Assembly (NCBI RefSeq): GCF_006874705.1
Contig: NZ_CP035382.1
Location: 1,302,001-1,366,000, forward strand
Length of the DNA: 64,000 nucleotides
Source of the DNA: Leclercia adecarboxylata
Lineage (GTDB): Bacteria; Pseudomonadota; Gammaproteobacteria; Enterobacterales; Enterobacteriaceae
Reading direction: 5' to 3'
Position 1 is the stretch's first letter. Each line of letters opens with the position of its first letter. This document shows, piece by piece, positions 52,061 through 63,582 of this stretch. A program made the translations under genes and the position numbers. The notes below the pieces were generated by a model. It was not told the origin of the DNA. It ran no database searches and saw only the letters and a list, made by a program, of their open reading frames with translations.

Positions 52061-52087
52061 GCCCCTGCTTCGCAGGGGCTTTTTTTT
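52061..52087 (+). terminator. Terminator after the yhcN pair
   Basis: GCCCCTGC-TTC-GCAGGGGC followed by eight Ts, 27 bases after the second stop. A textbook intrinsic terminator on the plus strand. Confidence 0.95.
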
Positions 52088-52093
52088 GCCTTT

Positions 52094-52366
52094 TTACGGG
52101 CGAACGTTAAAGCGGATCTGGCCTTCCAGCTCCTCTTCCGCTTCATCAAACAGCAGGATCAGCGCGCCGAAGCGTCTGCGCAGCTTCTCCGGCAAATGGG
52201 TAAACTCGATTTCAAGCGGCAGCGGCAGCTGATTGCCGGTTACGATCTCCCATAAAGAATCCAGGTTGGTCACACTCTCCCGCGCGATGCCAAAGGTACG
52301 TGAAAACTCACGGTAAAAGTCTTCCTGACTGTCGATTTCATCAAAATCAAAGGTATAAATATTCAT
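52094..52366 (-). CDS. yhcO: Barstar-family protein YhcO
   Basis: A 90-residue acidic protein of the barstar (RNase inhibitor) family: [25 protein letters not shown] is the typical beginning, with [11 protein letters not shown] and the acidic helix [12 protein letters not shown]. No barnase-like gene lies nearby, so its partner is unknown, as for E. coli YhcO. It is convergent with the yhcN pair and follows the aldehyde dehydrogenase gene by 45 bp on the minus strand. Confidence 0.92.
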   Translation of the reverse strand: MNIYTFDFDEIDSQEDFYREFSRTFGIARESVTNLDSLWEIVTGNQLPLPLEIEFTHLPEKLRRRFGALILLFDEAEEELEGQIRFNVRP

Positions 52367-52411
52367 TTCCCGCTACCCCGTCCAGGCGGGCGGCTGATGC
52401 CGCCCTGCCAA

Positions 52412-53866
52412 TTATAATCCCCCGATATGCAGGGTTTTTACTTCAAGGAACTCCTCCAGTCCCAGTACAGAGCCCTCACGACCCAGCCCGGACTCTTTTA
52501 CCCCACCAAACGGCCCCAGCTCGGTGGAGACCGCGCATTCGTTAATCCCGATCATCCCGCTCTCAATGGCCTGCGAAACGCGGAACACCCGCTGCAGATT
52601 CTGGGTATAGAAATAGGCGGCCAGACCAAAGGGCGTATTATTGGCGCGCTGAATCACTTCCTCTTCCGAGGTGAAACGGAAGCAGGCCGCCACGGGCCCA
52701 AAGGTCTCTTCGCTGGCCAGCGCCATCCCTTCATGGCAATCGCCCAATACCGTCGGCTGCCAGAAATTGCCGCCCAGATCGTGCGCCTTGCCCCCTGCCA
52801 GTACCGTCGCCCCTTTGGCGACCGCGTCCTCGACATGCTCGCGCACTTTTTTCACTGCGGCAGGTTCAATCAGCGGACCGACAACGGTGCCCTCCTCCAG
52901 GCCGTTACCCACTTTTAAGTCGTTGACGGCGGCGGCGAGCTGGCTGACGAAGGCGTCATACACTGACTCCTGAATATAGAAACGGTTAACGCTGACGCAG
53001 ACCTGGCCCGCATTGCGGAATTTGTTGGCGATGGCCCCTTTTACCGCAGCATCAATATCGGCATCGTCGAAGACGATATAAGGCGCATTCCCGCCCAGCT
53101 CCATCGAGACTTTTTTCATGGTCTCGGCGGCATTGCGCACCAGCGTTTTGCCGACCGCCGTCGAGCCGGTAAAGGAGATTTTGCGCACTTCATGGCTGGC
53201 CATGATCGCATCGCTTATCTCAGAGGTGTTGCCCGCCACCGCATTGAGTACACCGTCCGGGACGCCCGCTTTTTTGGCAAGGGTCAGCAGTGCAAAAGCG
53301 CTGAGCGGCGTATTGTTAGCTGGTTTGATCACCCCGGTGCAGCCTGCTGCCAGCGCCGGACCCAGCTTGCGGGTCAGCATCGCCATCGGGAAGTTCCACG
53401 GCGTGATGGCCGCCACCACGCCAACCGGTTCGCGGGTGGCCAGAATGCGGGAGCCGGGTTTAACCGGGGGAATGATTTCGCCGTTGGCGCGTTTGGCCTG
53501 CTCGGCGAACCACTGAATAAAGCTGGCCGCATACTCAACCTCGCCTTCCGCCTCTTTCAGCGGTTTGCCCTGCTCGGTGGTCATCAGTTGTCCAAGCCAC
53601 TGCTTGTTTTCAATGATTAATTCATACCAGCGGTAGAGGATGGTCGAGCGCTCTTTTGCGGTTCTGGCCCGCCAAGCCGGAAAAGCACGGCTTGCGGCGG
53701 CGATAGCTTCTTCGGTCTCTTTGGTGCCCGCTTTTGCCACTTTAGCGATCGCCTCGCCGGTGGCCGGGTTAAGTACATCGAATGTGGTGTCGAGCGTTTT
53801 CCATACGCCATCAACCAGATATCCTGTCTGAAATAGCGCGCTGTCCTGAAGAGCCTGGGTAGTCAT
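52412..53866 (-). CDS. NAD(P)-dependent aldehyde dehydrogenase, succinate-semialdehyde type
   Basis: A 484-residue aldehyde dehydrogenase resembling GabD: EPVGVVAAITPWNFPMAM, the cofactor loop FTGSTAVGKTL, the catalytic glutamate in MELGGNAP and the catalytic cysteine in NAGQVCVSVNRF are all intact, and GPFGGVKESGLGREG closes the fold. ATG 53866 follows GGGAGGA; four codons upstream are less likely. Succinate semialdehyde is the probable substrate by resemblance, but no gabT or gabP is adjacent. It stands between yhcO and aaeB, which are neighbours in K-12, and may have been gained here or lost there. Confidence 0.88.
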   Translation of the reverse strand: MTTQALQDSALFQTGYLVDGVWKTLDTTFDVLNPATGEAIAKVAKAGTKETEEAIAAASRAFPAWRARTAKERSTILYRWYELIIENKQWLGQLMTTEQGKPLKEAEGEVEYAASFIQWFAEQAKRANGEIIPPVKPGSRILATREPVGVVAAITPWNFPMAMLTRKLGPALAAGCTGVIKPANNTPLSAFALLTLAKKAGVPDGVLNAVAGNTSEISDAIMASHEVRKISFTGSTAVGKTLVRNAAETMKKVSMELGGNAPYIVFDDADIDAAVKGAIANKFRNAGQVCVSVNRFYIQESVYDAFVSQLAAAVNDLKVGNGLEEGTVVGPLIEPAAVKKVREHVEDAVAKGATVLAGGKAHDLGGNFWQPTVLGDCHEGMALASEETFGPVAACFRFTSEEEVIQRANNTPFGLAAYFYTQNLQRVFRVSQAIESGMIGINECAVSTELGPFGGVKESGLGREGSVLGLEEFLEVKTLHIGGL

Positions 53867-53915
53867 GTATCCTCCCATTCCGGGTTTAAGTACTTGCCCG
53901 AATAAGTATAGTCAC

Positions 53916-53945
53916 AAAAAAACCGACGCTTACGGCGTCGGTTTT
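53916..53945 (-). terminator. aaeB terminator
   Basis: On the minus strand ACCGACGC and GCGTCGGT pair around a 5-base loop and are followed by seven Ts, shortly after the aaeB stop. It separates aaeXAB from the aldehyde dehydrogenase gene. Confidence 0.92.
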
Positions 53946-53953
53946 CAGGAGGA

Positions 53954-55921
53954 TCAGCTGTCGGTGAGTGCATTCTGGTAGCGATGCAGCATCCCCACCA
54001 GCCGCTGCACCGGTTCGGTCACCTGTCGCGGTGCCTCCCAGATGCGCAGTTTTTCCTGGTAGATGTCCAGCTCCTCAAGCAGCTGAGCAAAATAGCGGCG
54101 CCGCTTATCGTCACTGGTGGCCGAAATGACATGATCGGCAGTGCGCCGCAGCTGGCGGTGGAACGCCGAGAGATCGTCATTAACCGGCACCGGCGCATTG
54201 CGCAGACGCTGGTGGGCGATGATCAGGGTCAGGGCCAGACGGAATTTGGCGATGTCGCCCGGGAATTTGGTCAGCAGTAAAAACAGCTGCTGATAGAGCG
54301 CGGGCAGATGGTTCTCTTTGCGCCGGGCGGTGTTGGTGGTCATCGCAGAGACGGCGGCAGAAACAAACTGGTTCAGCAGCACGCGTCCGGTGCGGGCCTG
54401 TGAGTTATCACGCACCAGCAGAATGACCATCATCGCGAGGAAACAGCCGACAATCTGCCCCAGCGCGCTGTCGAGAAACTGGCTGAAGTGGAACGTCATC
54501 GGATTATCCAGCACCAGAATATTGATGGTGCTGGCCAGCGCCCCGAGCGAGCCCAGGCGTCGCTTCTGTACCTCGATACCAATAAAGAAGGCCATTACGG
54601 CAAGACTGATACAGAGCAACAGCATGCTTTGCTGGGTCGAGGGCAGAACCACCAGGAAATAGAAGGCCCCAAGCGGCAGTGCTGCCAGGGTGCCGTAGAG
54701 AAAATCGAGCGCCACCATCCGCGGATTGGGAAGACGCATCGCCAGCGAAGTGACCACGGCGATCATCACCATCGCACCGCTGCCGGAGGTCCAGCCGGTC
54801 CATAGCCAGAACAGCGTCCCGAGCATACAGGCGAGCGTGGTGCGCCAGAAGTTGACCATCGCATGGTGACGTTCCGCCGACTCGGCTTTAACCACTACCT
54901 CGCCCTGCAGGACTTCCTCTTCGGTGGCGCTGATTTTGGTATTGCCAATCACGCCACGCTTGAGGAGCAGGTAGCGCGTCGCCGCCCCAACCCAGGTGTA
55001 GATGGTGACCGGAGTATCGCGCTCGCCGGTCCAGGCGATGACTCGCCGCATCCTTTTGAGCTGTTTATGCACATCCTGCACGGTGGCAACGGGGGTGGCA
55101 AACTGCTCCCGGAAGGTATCAGTGATCGCTTCGGGGCGGGTATTCTGGATCAGATAGGTTTCGCAGGCCTGGGTGATCAGGGTTAAGGAGACGGTATTGA
55201 GCGCCTTCAGGCGGCGGTTGGCTCGCGACCAGCGCGACGACTCCATATTGAGGTTGCTGCGCATCCCTTCCAGCGCGGTGGTACGTCGCACCAGCGCACT
55301 CCAGGCGTTATCGACCTCTTCACTGTCGCCATGCTTAATGCACAGCTGCATCAGCTGATACTGGGCGACGATCAGCGCATCCAGCTCGCGATCCACCTCC
55401 TGCTTAATGGAGCGGGGGGAGAACAGCAGATCCGCCACGATCGCACAGACAATCCCCATCACGATCTCACTGCAGCGCTCCACGGCAAACTGCGGCGCCA
55501 GCAGCGGGTTGGTCTGAATGGTGATGATAATGATCAGCGCGGTATAGCCGGAAAGGCCCCAGGCGTAAGAGTTTTCCACCCGTACCAGGGAGGAGATCCA
55601 GGTGCAAAAACCGGCCCAGATACAGCACACCATCAGCATCAGCAGCGGGGTGCGGATCATCAAAATGACGATGGTCAGCGCGGCGATACAGCCAATAAAG
55701 GTGCCGACAATACGCAGCATCCCGCGATAGCGTATTGCCCCGGAGTAAGGTTCCCCGCCCGCCGCAAAGGCCGGGCCTGCGGCGACAATCGCCGCGGTCA
55801 GTACCGCCCAGCGGGGCGTTTCCAGCTGAAAGTGAAAGCCAACGAACAGCGCCAGCACGATGGCGAAGGCCAGCTTAATCGCAAAGCGCAGGTGCTGATT
55901 GGCGATGGAGAAGATGCCCAT
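53954..55921 (-). CDS. aaeB: Aromatic carboxylic acid efflux pump AaeB
   Basis: An inner-membrane FUSC-family efflux protein that with AaeA exports p-hydroxybenzoate and related aromatic acids. Its 655 residues equal E. coli. Two clusters of membrane segments are seen (about 14-165 and 370-520), each followed by a cytoplasmic region, the layout of this family. It follows aaeA by 5 bp and is the last gene of aaeXAB. Confidence 0.96.
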   Translation of the reverse strand: MGIFSIANQHLRFAIKLAFAIVLALFVGFHFQLETPRWAVLTAAIVAAGPAFAAGGEPYSGAIRYRGMLRIVGTFIGCIAALTIVILMIRTPLLMLMVCCIWAGFCTWISSLVRVENSYAWGLSGYTALIIIITIQTNPLLAPQFAVERCSEIVMGIVCAIVADLLFSPRSIKQEVDRELDALIVAQYQLMQLCIKHGDSEEVDNAWSALVRRTTALEGMRSNLNMESSRWSRANRRLKALNTVSLTLITQACETYLIQNTRPEAITDTFREQFATPVATVQDVHKQLKRMRRVIAWTGERDTPVTIYTWVGAATRYLLLKRGVIGNTKISATEEEVLQGEVVVKAESAERHHAMVNFWRTTLACMLGTLFWLWTGWTSGSGAMVMIAVVTSLAMRLPNPRMVALDFLYGTLAALPLGAFYFLVVLPSTQQSMLLLCISLAVMAFFIGIEVQKRRLGSLGALASTINILVLDNPMTFHFSQFLDSALGQIVGCFLAMMVILLVRDNSQARTGRVLLNQFVSAAVSAMTTNTARRKENHLPALYQQLFLLLTKFPGDIAKFRLALTLIIAHQRLRNAPVPVNDDLSAFHRQLRRTADHVISATSDDKRRRYFAQLLEELDIYQEKLRIWEAPRQVTEPVQRLVGMLHRYQNALTDS

Positions 55922-55926
55922 GGCGA

Positions 55927-56859
55927 TTAACCAAACTCACGCAGGCGGTGAGCAATTTTGCGGAACAGCGAGTCATGGCTGGCGTCCCGATCTTTCTCAC
56001 CGGTGATCACCACCGTGGCGGTGGTGCCCGCAGGCCACAGGTTGCCCTGCTGTTCATCCAGTCGAATACGCACCGGCACGCGCTGCGCCAGACGCACCCA
56101 CTCAAGATTGGAGTCGACGGTCGCCATCCCTTTACTGTCACGGGTGGCGCTGGAGTTGGTCACCCCTGCCGCCACGCTGTCGACCATCCCTTTCAGGACA
56201 CGGTTGCTGCCCAGCGGGGTGATTTCCGCCCGATAGCCCGGACGGACGTTCTCCAGCTTGGTCTCTTCCATATAGGCGAGCACATAGAAGGAGTGCTGTT
56301 TGACCAGCGCCACGGCGGTGGAGCCGCGGGTAATAAATTCCCCGGTATAGACATTGAGGTTGGTCACCCAGCCGTCGGACGGCGCGCGGATCACGGTACG
56401 CTCAAGATCGAGCTTCGCCAGATCGCGCGTGGCTTCGGCCTTCGCCAGCTGATGCAGCACGGTTTGCAGCACGTTGTTGGATTGATCGATCTCCTCGCGG
56501 GACATCGCCTGCACACCCAGCTGATTACGGCGCCCCGCCTCACGGCGTTTCTCCGCAGCCAGCGCCTGGTAGTAGGCGACATCCGCCTCCGCTTCTTCCA
56601 GCGATTTCTGATAGCGAGGCTGATCGACGGTGAACAGCACCTGATCCTTTTTCACCAGCTGGTTGTCATGCACATTGACGGCAGTGATCAGGCCCGCCAC
56701 GTCCGGCGCAATGGCGACGATGTCGGCGCTAAAGCGCGCATCGCGCGTCCAGGGCGACTCGGTGTAATAAACCCATGCGCGAAAAATCGCGATGAACGCG
56801 AGGATAACCAGTGCCAGGGTAATGGCGGTACGGGAGATTTTTCTTGTTAGCGTTTTCAC
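55927..56859 (-). CDS. aaeA: Efflux pump membrane-fusion subunit AaeA
   Basis: The periplasmic membrane-fusion partner of AaeB. The start is the GTG at 56859 (read [20 protein letters not shown]), preceded by GAGGT and aligning with E. coli AaeA at 310 residues; the frame is open 30 codons upstream into aaeX, but that stretch is Cys-rich and not homologous. One membrane anchor (about 12-31) precedes the biotinyl-lipoyl-like and coiled-coil hairpin domains. The gene follows aaeX by 7 bp. Confidence 0.95.
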   Translation of the reverse strand: MKTLTRKISRTAITLALVILAFIAIFRAWVYYTESPWTRDARFSADIVAIAPDVAGLITAVNVHDNQLVKKDQVLFTVDQPRYQKSLEEAEADVAYYQALAAEKRREAGRRNQLGVQAMSREEIDQSNNVLQTVLHQLAKAEATRDLAKLDLERTVIRAPSDGWVTNLNVYTGEFITRGSTAVALVKQHSFYVLAYMEETKLENVRPGYRAEITPLGSNRVLKGMVDSVAAGVTNSSATRDSKGMATVDSNLEWVRLAQRVPVRIRLDEQQGNLWPAGTTATVVITGEKDRDASHDSLFRKIAHRLREFG

Positions 56860-56866
56860 ATCTACC

Positions 56867-57070
56867 TCAAACAAACAGGCGCGATACCAGATAGAACAGG
56901 CAGCAATACAGCGCGGAATTGAACAATGCAGGGTGCCAGACGAAATCATAGATCCCGGTAGGAGCCAGCACCTTTCGCACCAGCCAAAAAATCGCCAGTG
57001 ATAAAAGAAGTTCGAAGAATATCGGGGGGAACGATAATCCGAACACCACGATAACGGGAAACAGACTCAT
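56867..57070 (-). CDS. aaeX: Small membrane protein AaeX
   Basis: A 67-residue DUF1656 protein with two hydrophobic segments (about 5-25 and 48-66), first gene of the aaeXAB operon. Its exact role in the efflux system is not known. It matches E. coli AaeX in length and ends ...LVSRLFV. It is divergent from aaeR across 177 bp. Confidence 0.95.
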   Translation of the reverse strand: MSLFPVIVVFGLSFPPIFFELLLSLAIFWLVRKVLAPTGIYDFVWHPALFNSALYCCLFYLVSRLFV

Positions 57071-57213
57071 GTTGACCTTGATTAGAGCGAGCAGGCGAAA
57101 GAATTATTCAGCATACGGCACCGCAGAAGGGGCAAGAAAAGCCGGGCGAGAGTGGCGTAGCTATAATGTATTAATAATATATTAGCGTAACTGTTATGCT
57201 GTTATCTATCATA

Positions 57214-57229
57214 TGTGATCTAAATCACT
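57214..57229 (+). promoter_or_regulatory. CRP-like site before aaeR
   Basis: TGTGA-TCTAAA-TCACT matches the CRP consensus in nine of ten conserved positions, 18 bases before the aaeR start in the aaeX-aaeR gap. Binding is not shown; so close to the gene it might repress aaeR or act on aaeXAB. Confidence 0.5.
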
Positions 57230-57247
57230 TTTAAGCCAGAGTGAATA

Positions 57248-58171
57248 ATGGAACGTCTAAAACGGATGTCAGTTTTTGCCAAAGTCGTTGAGCTGGGCTC
57301 CTTCACAGCCGCGGCCAGGCAACTACAAATGAGCGTCTCGTCAATCAGTCAGACCGTCGCCAAACTGGAAGATGACCTCCAGGTGAAGCTCCTCAACCGC
57401 AGCACCCGCAGCCTTGGTCTGACCGAAGCCGGCAAAATCTATTATCAGGGCTGTCGGCGGATGTTGTATGAGGCCCAGTCGGTGCATGAGCAACTTTACG
57501 CCTTCAACAACACTCCCATCGGTACGCTGCGTATCGGGTGCTCTTCAACTATGGCACAAAATGTGCTGGCCGGAATGACCGCCGACATGTTGCAGGAGTA
57601 CCCGGGGCTGACGGTCAATCTGGTCACTGGTATTCCCGCCCCGGATCTGATTGCCGACGGGCTGGATGTGGTGATCCGGGTCGGGGCGTTGCAGGACTCC
57701 AGCCTCTTTTCCCGCCGCCTGGGCAGTATGCCGATGGTGGTATGCGCGGCGAAAAAGTATCTCGCCAGAGCGGGGAGCCCGGAGAAGCCGGCGGATCTCA
57801 GCAATCACGCCTGGCTGGAGTATAGCGTGCGCCCGGATAATGAATTTGAGCTGGTCGCGCCGGAAGGGCTCTCGACAAAACTGCTGCCGCAGGGGCGCTT
57901 TGTTACCAACGATCCGATGACGATCTCCCGCTGGCTGGTGGCCGGGGCCGGGATCGCTTACGTCCCGCTGATGTGGGTGATCAACGAGATCAACAGCGGC
58001 GAGCTGGAGATCCTCTTCCCGCGCTATCAGTCGGACCCGCGCCCGGTTTATGCGGTCTATACCGAAAAGGACAAACTGCCGCTGAAGGTGCAGGTGTGCA
58101 TTAACTATCTGACGGATTATTTCGTGCAGGTGGCGGCGCTGTTTCAGGAGATGCGGGGAAGGAAGGAATAA
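57248..58171 (+). CDS. aaeR: LysR-family regulator AaeR
   Basis: A LysR-type activator of the divergent aaeXAB operon, responding to aromatic carboxylic acids. The helix-turn-helix is at about residues 18-58 (GSFTAAARQLQMSVSSISQTVAKLE), followed by the two-lobe effector domain (about 90-300). Its 307 residues are close to E. coli AaeR (309). Its position, divergent from the operon it controls, is the usual LysR arrangement. Confidence 0.95.
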   Translation: MERLKRMSVFAKVVELGSFTAAARQLQMSVSSISQTVAKLEDDLQVKLLNRSTRSLGLTEAGKIYYQGCRRMLYEAQSVHEQLYAFNNTPIGTLRIGCSSTMAQNVLAGMTADMLQEYPGLTVNLVTGIPAPDLIADGLDVVIRVGALQDSSLFSRRLGSMPMVVCAAKKYLARAGSPEKPADLSNHAWLEYSVRPDNEFELVAPEGLSTKLLPQGRFVTNDPMTISRWLVAGAGIAYVPLMWVINEINSGELEILFPRYQSDPRPVYAVYTEKDKLPLKVQVCINYLTDYFVQVAALFQEMRGRKE

Positions 58172-58197
58172 CCCTCTCCCACAGGGAGAGGGTATTT
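58171..58197. terminator. Hairpin between aaeR and tldD
   Basis: CCCTCTCCC-ACA-GGGAGAGGG followed by TATTTC lies between these convergent genes and starts at the aaeR stop. It may serve both, with weak T-tracts. Confidence 0.8.
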
Positions 58198-58208
58198 CGG
58201 AAGGGGAA

Positions 58209-59735
<1,527 letters not shown>

Positions 59736-59740
59736 TCAAA

Positions 59741-62700
59741 TCATTGCTGTGCATCTTTGCGTGGCTGACGCAGCACTTCATTAATCTGCGGTTTATCGAC
59801 CGGGCCGGTGATGTGGTAGCGCAGAATAGAGACTTTGCTCCACAGCGGCCCCAGCACTTTACTGGCGGCAAACACCGCCGCGCCGACAATCGGGTTAACG
59901 GCGAAGGCTGCTGCCACGCCAACGGTGGCGGAGATTTCCGGTGCCACCACCGCTTCCATATCCAGTTCGCGACGCACCAGATTGACGGAGCCTTTCATGG
60001 CAATATCCGCCTCCAGCCCGTCGACCAGCGTATCATCCGTGTGCAGGACCCCATCCTTGATCCACGCGGTGCTGCGGATGGAGTCAAAGTAGAATCCTTC
60101 ATTAAAGGTATCGCTGAAGTCAAAGCGCAGCTTGCGCAGCAGAGCGTCGAAGCTGAGCAGACGCAGCAGCTGCCCCGCATGGCCGGTGCTCAGATCCGCT
60201 ATTTCACCTTTGCCTAACCGGGTCTTCAGAATGCCGTTCAGCGTGGCTTCGTCAGGCTTCCACGGCTGGTCGCGCCAGTGCAGATCGTAGTCGAGATCAA
60301 ACGACGAACCGCGAATCGGCGTGGTGATACCGAAATAATTTGATGCCGCATCCAGCTTGTTGCCTTTGATTTGCCCTTTCAGCGAGGTGCGCTGCTCCCC
60401 GGCACCGTTCACCCACTCGCCGTTGGCGGTCAGACGACCAAAGCCGGTATCAATCAGTCCGCCCGCCAGGGTAAGGGTGTTGCCCTTAATGGTGAAATCG
60501 CCATCGATACGACCGTACTTTTGCCCCCACAGCCAGCACTCGGCGCAGCGCAGCTGTAAATCAGGCCAGCTGCTGAAATTAACCCGCGAGGTACTGGCTA
60601 ACGGCGAAACTGTATTGCCTTTCCCGGCAGTGACGCTCGCCGGATTGTAATAAAGATAGCGGATCGCCGCCTGCCATGGCGCGGTGTCGCGCATCAGCAG
60701 GGTGGCGTTGATCTCCCGCCCCTGCGCCTCGACTTTTGAGCCGTTCAGGGTCGGCTGCGAGACGATGCTCAGGTTATTCCACTGCTGTCCACCCAGCGTC
60801 AGGGCCGGAGTGCGTACCGTGATATGTTGCGGGAACTGTGCCGACTCATCCACGTTTTGCCCGACGCCGCTCTGGAACAGGGCTAACCACTCGGCGCCAT
60901 CCATCGGCGGCAGGTTGAGTTCGACGCCCGCCTGTTCCGGCAGCGGCGGCAGCGTGCGGCTGTCGCTGGTCCAGATGGCGCGATCCAGCGTCAGCTTGCG
61001 GTTCAGCAACCAGCGGCTGTTAAAGTGATTCTTACCACCGGCATTGCCCGTCAGGGTAAAGCTGTTGAGATCCCCGTCGACGTTCAGTTTCACCGGCAGC
61101 GGCTCACCCGCGCTCTTCTCCAGCGGCGACGGCAGGTCGCTGCTGACGTTCTTCAGCTCGCCGCTGATATCCACTTTATACTGGGCATCGCCACGATAAG
61201 GCAGCTCAATCGCGACTTTGCCGTTCCACGGCAGGCGGCCTTCCAGCGACTGGCTGATGACATTTGGCAGTACATCCATCCGCGAAGGCTGCCAGCTGGC
61301 ATCGAGATTCACGGCCACCTGATAGGCTTTCGCGCCTTCGGTGGTGGAGAAGTCGATATTCACCGGCTGATTAAACCAACTTGCGGTCAGCGGCCCGCTT
61401 TTGAGATCGCCATTCACAAAGCTGAACTGGCCGCTCAGATTGTTAATCGTGCTGTTCAGCGGCTTGATGAACAGGCTGTTATTCTTCAGCCTGACGTCGC
61501 CTTTGGCGGTGGTCATGGTGCCGTCGAACGGGATATCCAGATGTAAGCGAGCATTCACATCACCATCCAGCTGGAGCTGCTGAAGGGTGGCGCCCAGGGA
61601 ATCATCCAGCGGCGTCTCGTCAAAGTACGGCCCAACGGCTTTTCCGGGCCCGTTGATATCAGCGTCAATCAGCAGCTTTTCTTTCGAATAGTCCGGGATC
61701 ACTGCGGTCAGGTTACTGGCTTTTACCCCGCCCAGCGCCACGCCGTCGGTCTTCATCCACAACCCGTCGTTGATGAAGTTAAGCTCAATATCGAGGTTTT
61801 TCAGCGCCGGCCACTCAGGCTGGAAGGCATAGGTGGCGTTGCGTAACGGCACCAGAACCTGGAACTGGCCTTCGTTGTGCTTGTAGGGGAACAGGTGCGG
61901 GTTACCGCCATACACCAGGGTGGCGTTATCCGCCTGCCCGCCCTGAATGGCGCCGCTCAGGTAGTCCACCAGCGCTTTGCCCATCAGGTTTTCAGGAAAA
62001 TAGCGCCAGGCCTGTGACCCATCGTCGGTGCTGATGCCCGCCAGGATCCCCAGCCAGGGCTCATCGCCAGCCGGCTGCAGATAGCGGAAATCACCCCGGG
62101 CATGCACCGCTTTGGCTTTCACGTCGATGTCACGTCCGTCGAGCTGGAAACCCTTCTCGTTCTTCAACCAGTGGAGGGTAGCGGTGCCTTTCTCCACCTC
62201 CAGCGGGGCGCGGAAGACGGTTTCGTAAGGCATTTTCGCATCGCGCATATGGGCCACCAGGCGGCCATTTTCCACGCTGCCCTGCAATGTGCCGCTGAAA
62301 TGCTCGGCGCCCGGCAGTAGCTCCCACTGCTTCCAGGCGAGATCGGTCCAGGCGATGTTGAAGCGCGTTTTTTCCGTCTCCTGCAGTGGAATATCCAGCG
62401 CCAGGGCGTTGATCGCGCCCACCGGCTGGGTAGCCTGCCAGACGTCGCCCAGCGACGGGGAGAGCTTCGCTGCAATGGTTCTCAGCCCCTCAAGGCCTGA
62501 CAGCTCCAGATTGCTGGCACGAATGCGCAGCTCGTCGCTGCGTGTGTTATTAGCACCGCCCACGTCCTGCCCGGGGATCCAGGCCAGGGCCAGCGCCCCG
62601 CGCGGCCACGCCTTGTCGTCCATGGTAATGCGGGTATCCGGAATGGCGAACTGCCAGCCCTCTTTCTCGCGGGTGACGTGCGCGGTCAGATTATCAACCG

Positions 62701-63538
62701 AAAGCTGATGCTGGCGCGCCTTCCCCGGCCAGCTGGCGCCCCCCTGCTTCAGCCAGATATCGCCGCTGGCGAACTGGCCATCGGTGAGGGTCATCCATCC
62801 TTCAATGCTGAAGCGCGCGGTTTCCAGCTGCATATTCTGCTGCACCCACTCACCCAACCAGGGTTTGACGTCCACGTCATCGGCCTGCATCCATACTTTG
62901 CCGTTATTCAGCAGCCCCTTATCATCACGCAGATCCATCCGCACCTGCATCACGCCATGCTGTCCGTTCAGGCTGGAGAGGCTGACCTGGCCTTCCGCAC
63001 GGTGCCGCTCTTTGCCGTTGAGCCAGGTAAGCTGAGGGATCGCCAGTTCGGCACGCTGTCCTGAGAGAGTAATAAAGCTGATTTCACTGTCGCGCAGATC
63101 GAAATGATCGAACTGGCGCAGGAACAGATCGCTGACGCGGTTGGCCTCGAAGCCTTCGCCCTGGTCGTCACTGCGCAGCGGGGTGTTGGTCAGAAACTGC
63201 AGTTGATAAAAGGTAAGATCGCGAAACTGCCAGCGCAGGTGCAGCAGGCTTTGCCACACGTCCAGCGCCAGAGTCACGCGTTTGATTTTCAGATGGCCGC
63301 CGTCTTTCAACTGCGCGTTGATGTCGCGCACTTCAAGAGTCGGGCCGAAATTTTGCCAGCTCGCGTTGAGCTGGCTGGCCGCGACGGGCATGCCGGTCGC
63401 GGATTCGATCTTCTCCAGCACCTGCGGGCGCCAGGCGTCCAGATGCGGCAATATGAGGCGCAGCCCGCTTACGAGCAGCGCGACAATCACGATCAGCGTT
63501 GCCCCTGTAAGCAGTAAAATCCCCGGCAGTCGCCTCAC
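59741..63538 (-). CDS. yhdP: AsmA-like phospholipid transport protein YhdP
   Basis: A 1265-residue AsmA-family protein anchored in the inner membrane by an N-terminal segment (about residues 5-27) with a very long periplasmic beta-rich body; in E. coli YhdP, TamB and YdbH together carry phospholipids to the outer membrane. The C-terminal region has the DUF3971/AsmA_2 pattern and ends in a hydrophobic helix (VGVAAAFAVNPIVGAAVFAA). Length is one less than E. coli. Together with mlaFEDCB and the lpt genes it makes this window rich in envelope lipid transport. Confidence 0.96.
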   Translation of the reverse strand: MRRLPGILLLTGATLIVIVALLVSGLRLILPHLDAWRPQVLEKIESATGMPVAASQLNASWQNFGPTLEVRDINAQLKDGGHLKIKRVTLALDVWQSLLHLRWQFRDLTFYQLQFLTNTPLRSDDQGEGFEANRVSDLFLRQFDHFDLRDSEISFITLSGQRAELAIPQLTWLNGKERHRAEGQVSLSSLNGQHGVMQVRMDLRDDKGLLNNGKVWMQADDVDVKPWLGEWVQQNMQLETARFSIEGWMTLTDGQFASGDIWLKQGGASWPGKARQHQLSVDNLTAHVTREKEGWQFAIPDTRITMDDKAWPRGALALAWIPGQDVGGANNTRSDELRIRASNLELSGLEGLRTIAAKLSPSLGDVWQATQPVGAINALALDIPLQETEKTRFNIAWTDLAWKQWELLPGAEHFSGTLQGSVENGRLVAHMRDAKMPYETVFRAPLEVEKGTATLHWLKNEKGFQLDGRDIDVKAKAVHARGDFRYLQPAGDEPWLGILAGISTDDGSQAWRYFPENLMGKALVDYLSGAIQGGQADNATLVYGGNPHLFPYKHNEGQFQVLVPLRNATYAFQPEWPALKNLDIELNFINDGLWMKTDGVALGGVKASNLTAVIPDYSKEKLLIDADINGPGKAVGPYFDETPLDDSLGATLQQLQLDGDVNARLHLDIPFDGTMTTAKGDVRLKNNSLFIKPLNSTINNLSGQFSFVNGDLKSGPLTASWFNQPVNIDFSTTEGAKAYQVAVNLDASWQPSRMDVLPNVISQSLEGRLPWNGKVAIELPYRGDAQYKVDISGELKNVSSDLPSPLEKSAGEPLPVKLNVDGDLNSFTLTGNAGGKNHFNSRWLLNRKLTLDRAIWTSDSRTLPPLPEQAGVELNLPPMDGAEWLALFQSGVGQNVDESAQFPQHITVRTPALTLGGQQWNNLSIVSQPTLNGSKVEAQGREINATLLMRDTAPWQAAIRYLYYNPASVTAGKGNTVSPLASTSRVNFSSWPDLQLRCAECWLWGQKYGRIDGDFTIKGNTLTLAGGLIDTGFGRLTANGEWVNGAGEQRTSLKGQIKGNKLDAASNYFGITTPIRGSSFDLDYDLHWRDQPWKPDEATLNGILKTRLGKGEIADLSTGHAGQLLRLLSFDALLRKLRFDFSDTFNEGFYFDSIRSTAWIKDGVLHTDDTLVDGLEADIAMKGSVNLVRRELDMEAVVAPEISATVGVAAAFAVNPIVGAAVFAASKVLGPLWSKVSILRYHITGPVDKPQINEVLRQPRKDAQQ

Positions 63539-63582
63539 GCGTCTCTCCTTGTCAGCCGTTCTTGTCTCGCAGTACCTGCGGA

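Noticed and set aside
52094..52366. YhcO as the antitoxin of a toxin-antitoxin pair
   Set aside because: It is barstar-like, but no barnase-like or other toxin gene is adjacent, and the neighbours are yhcN genes and an aldehyde dehydrogenase.
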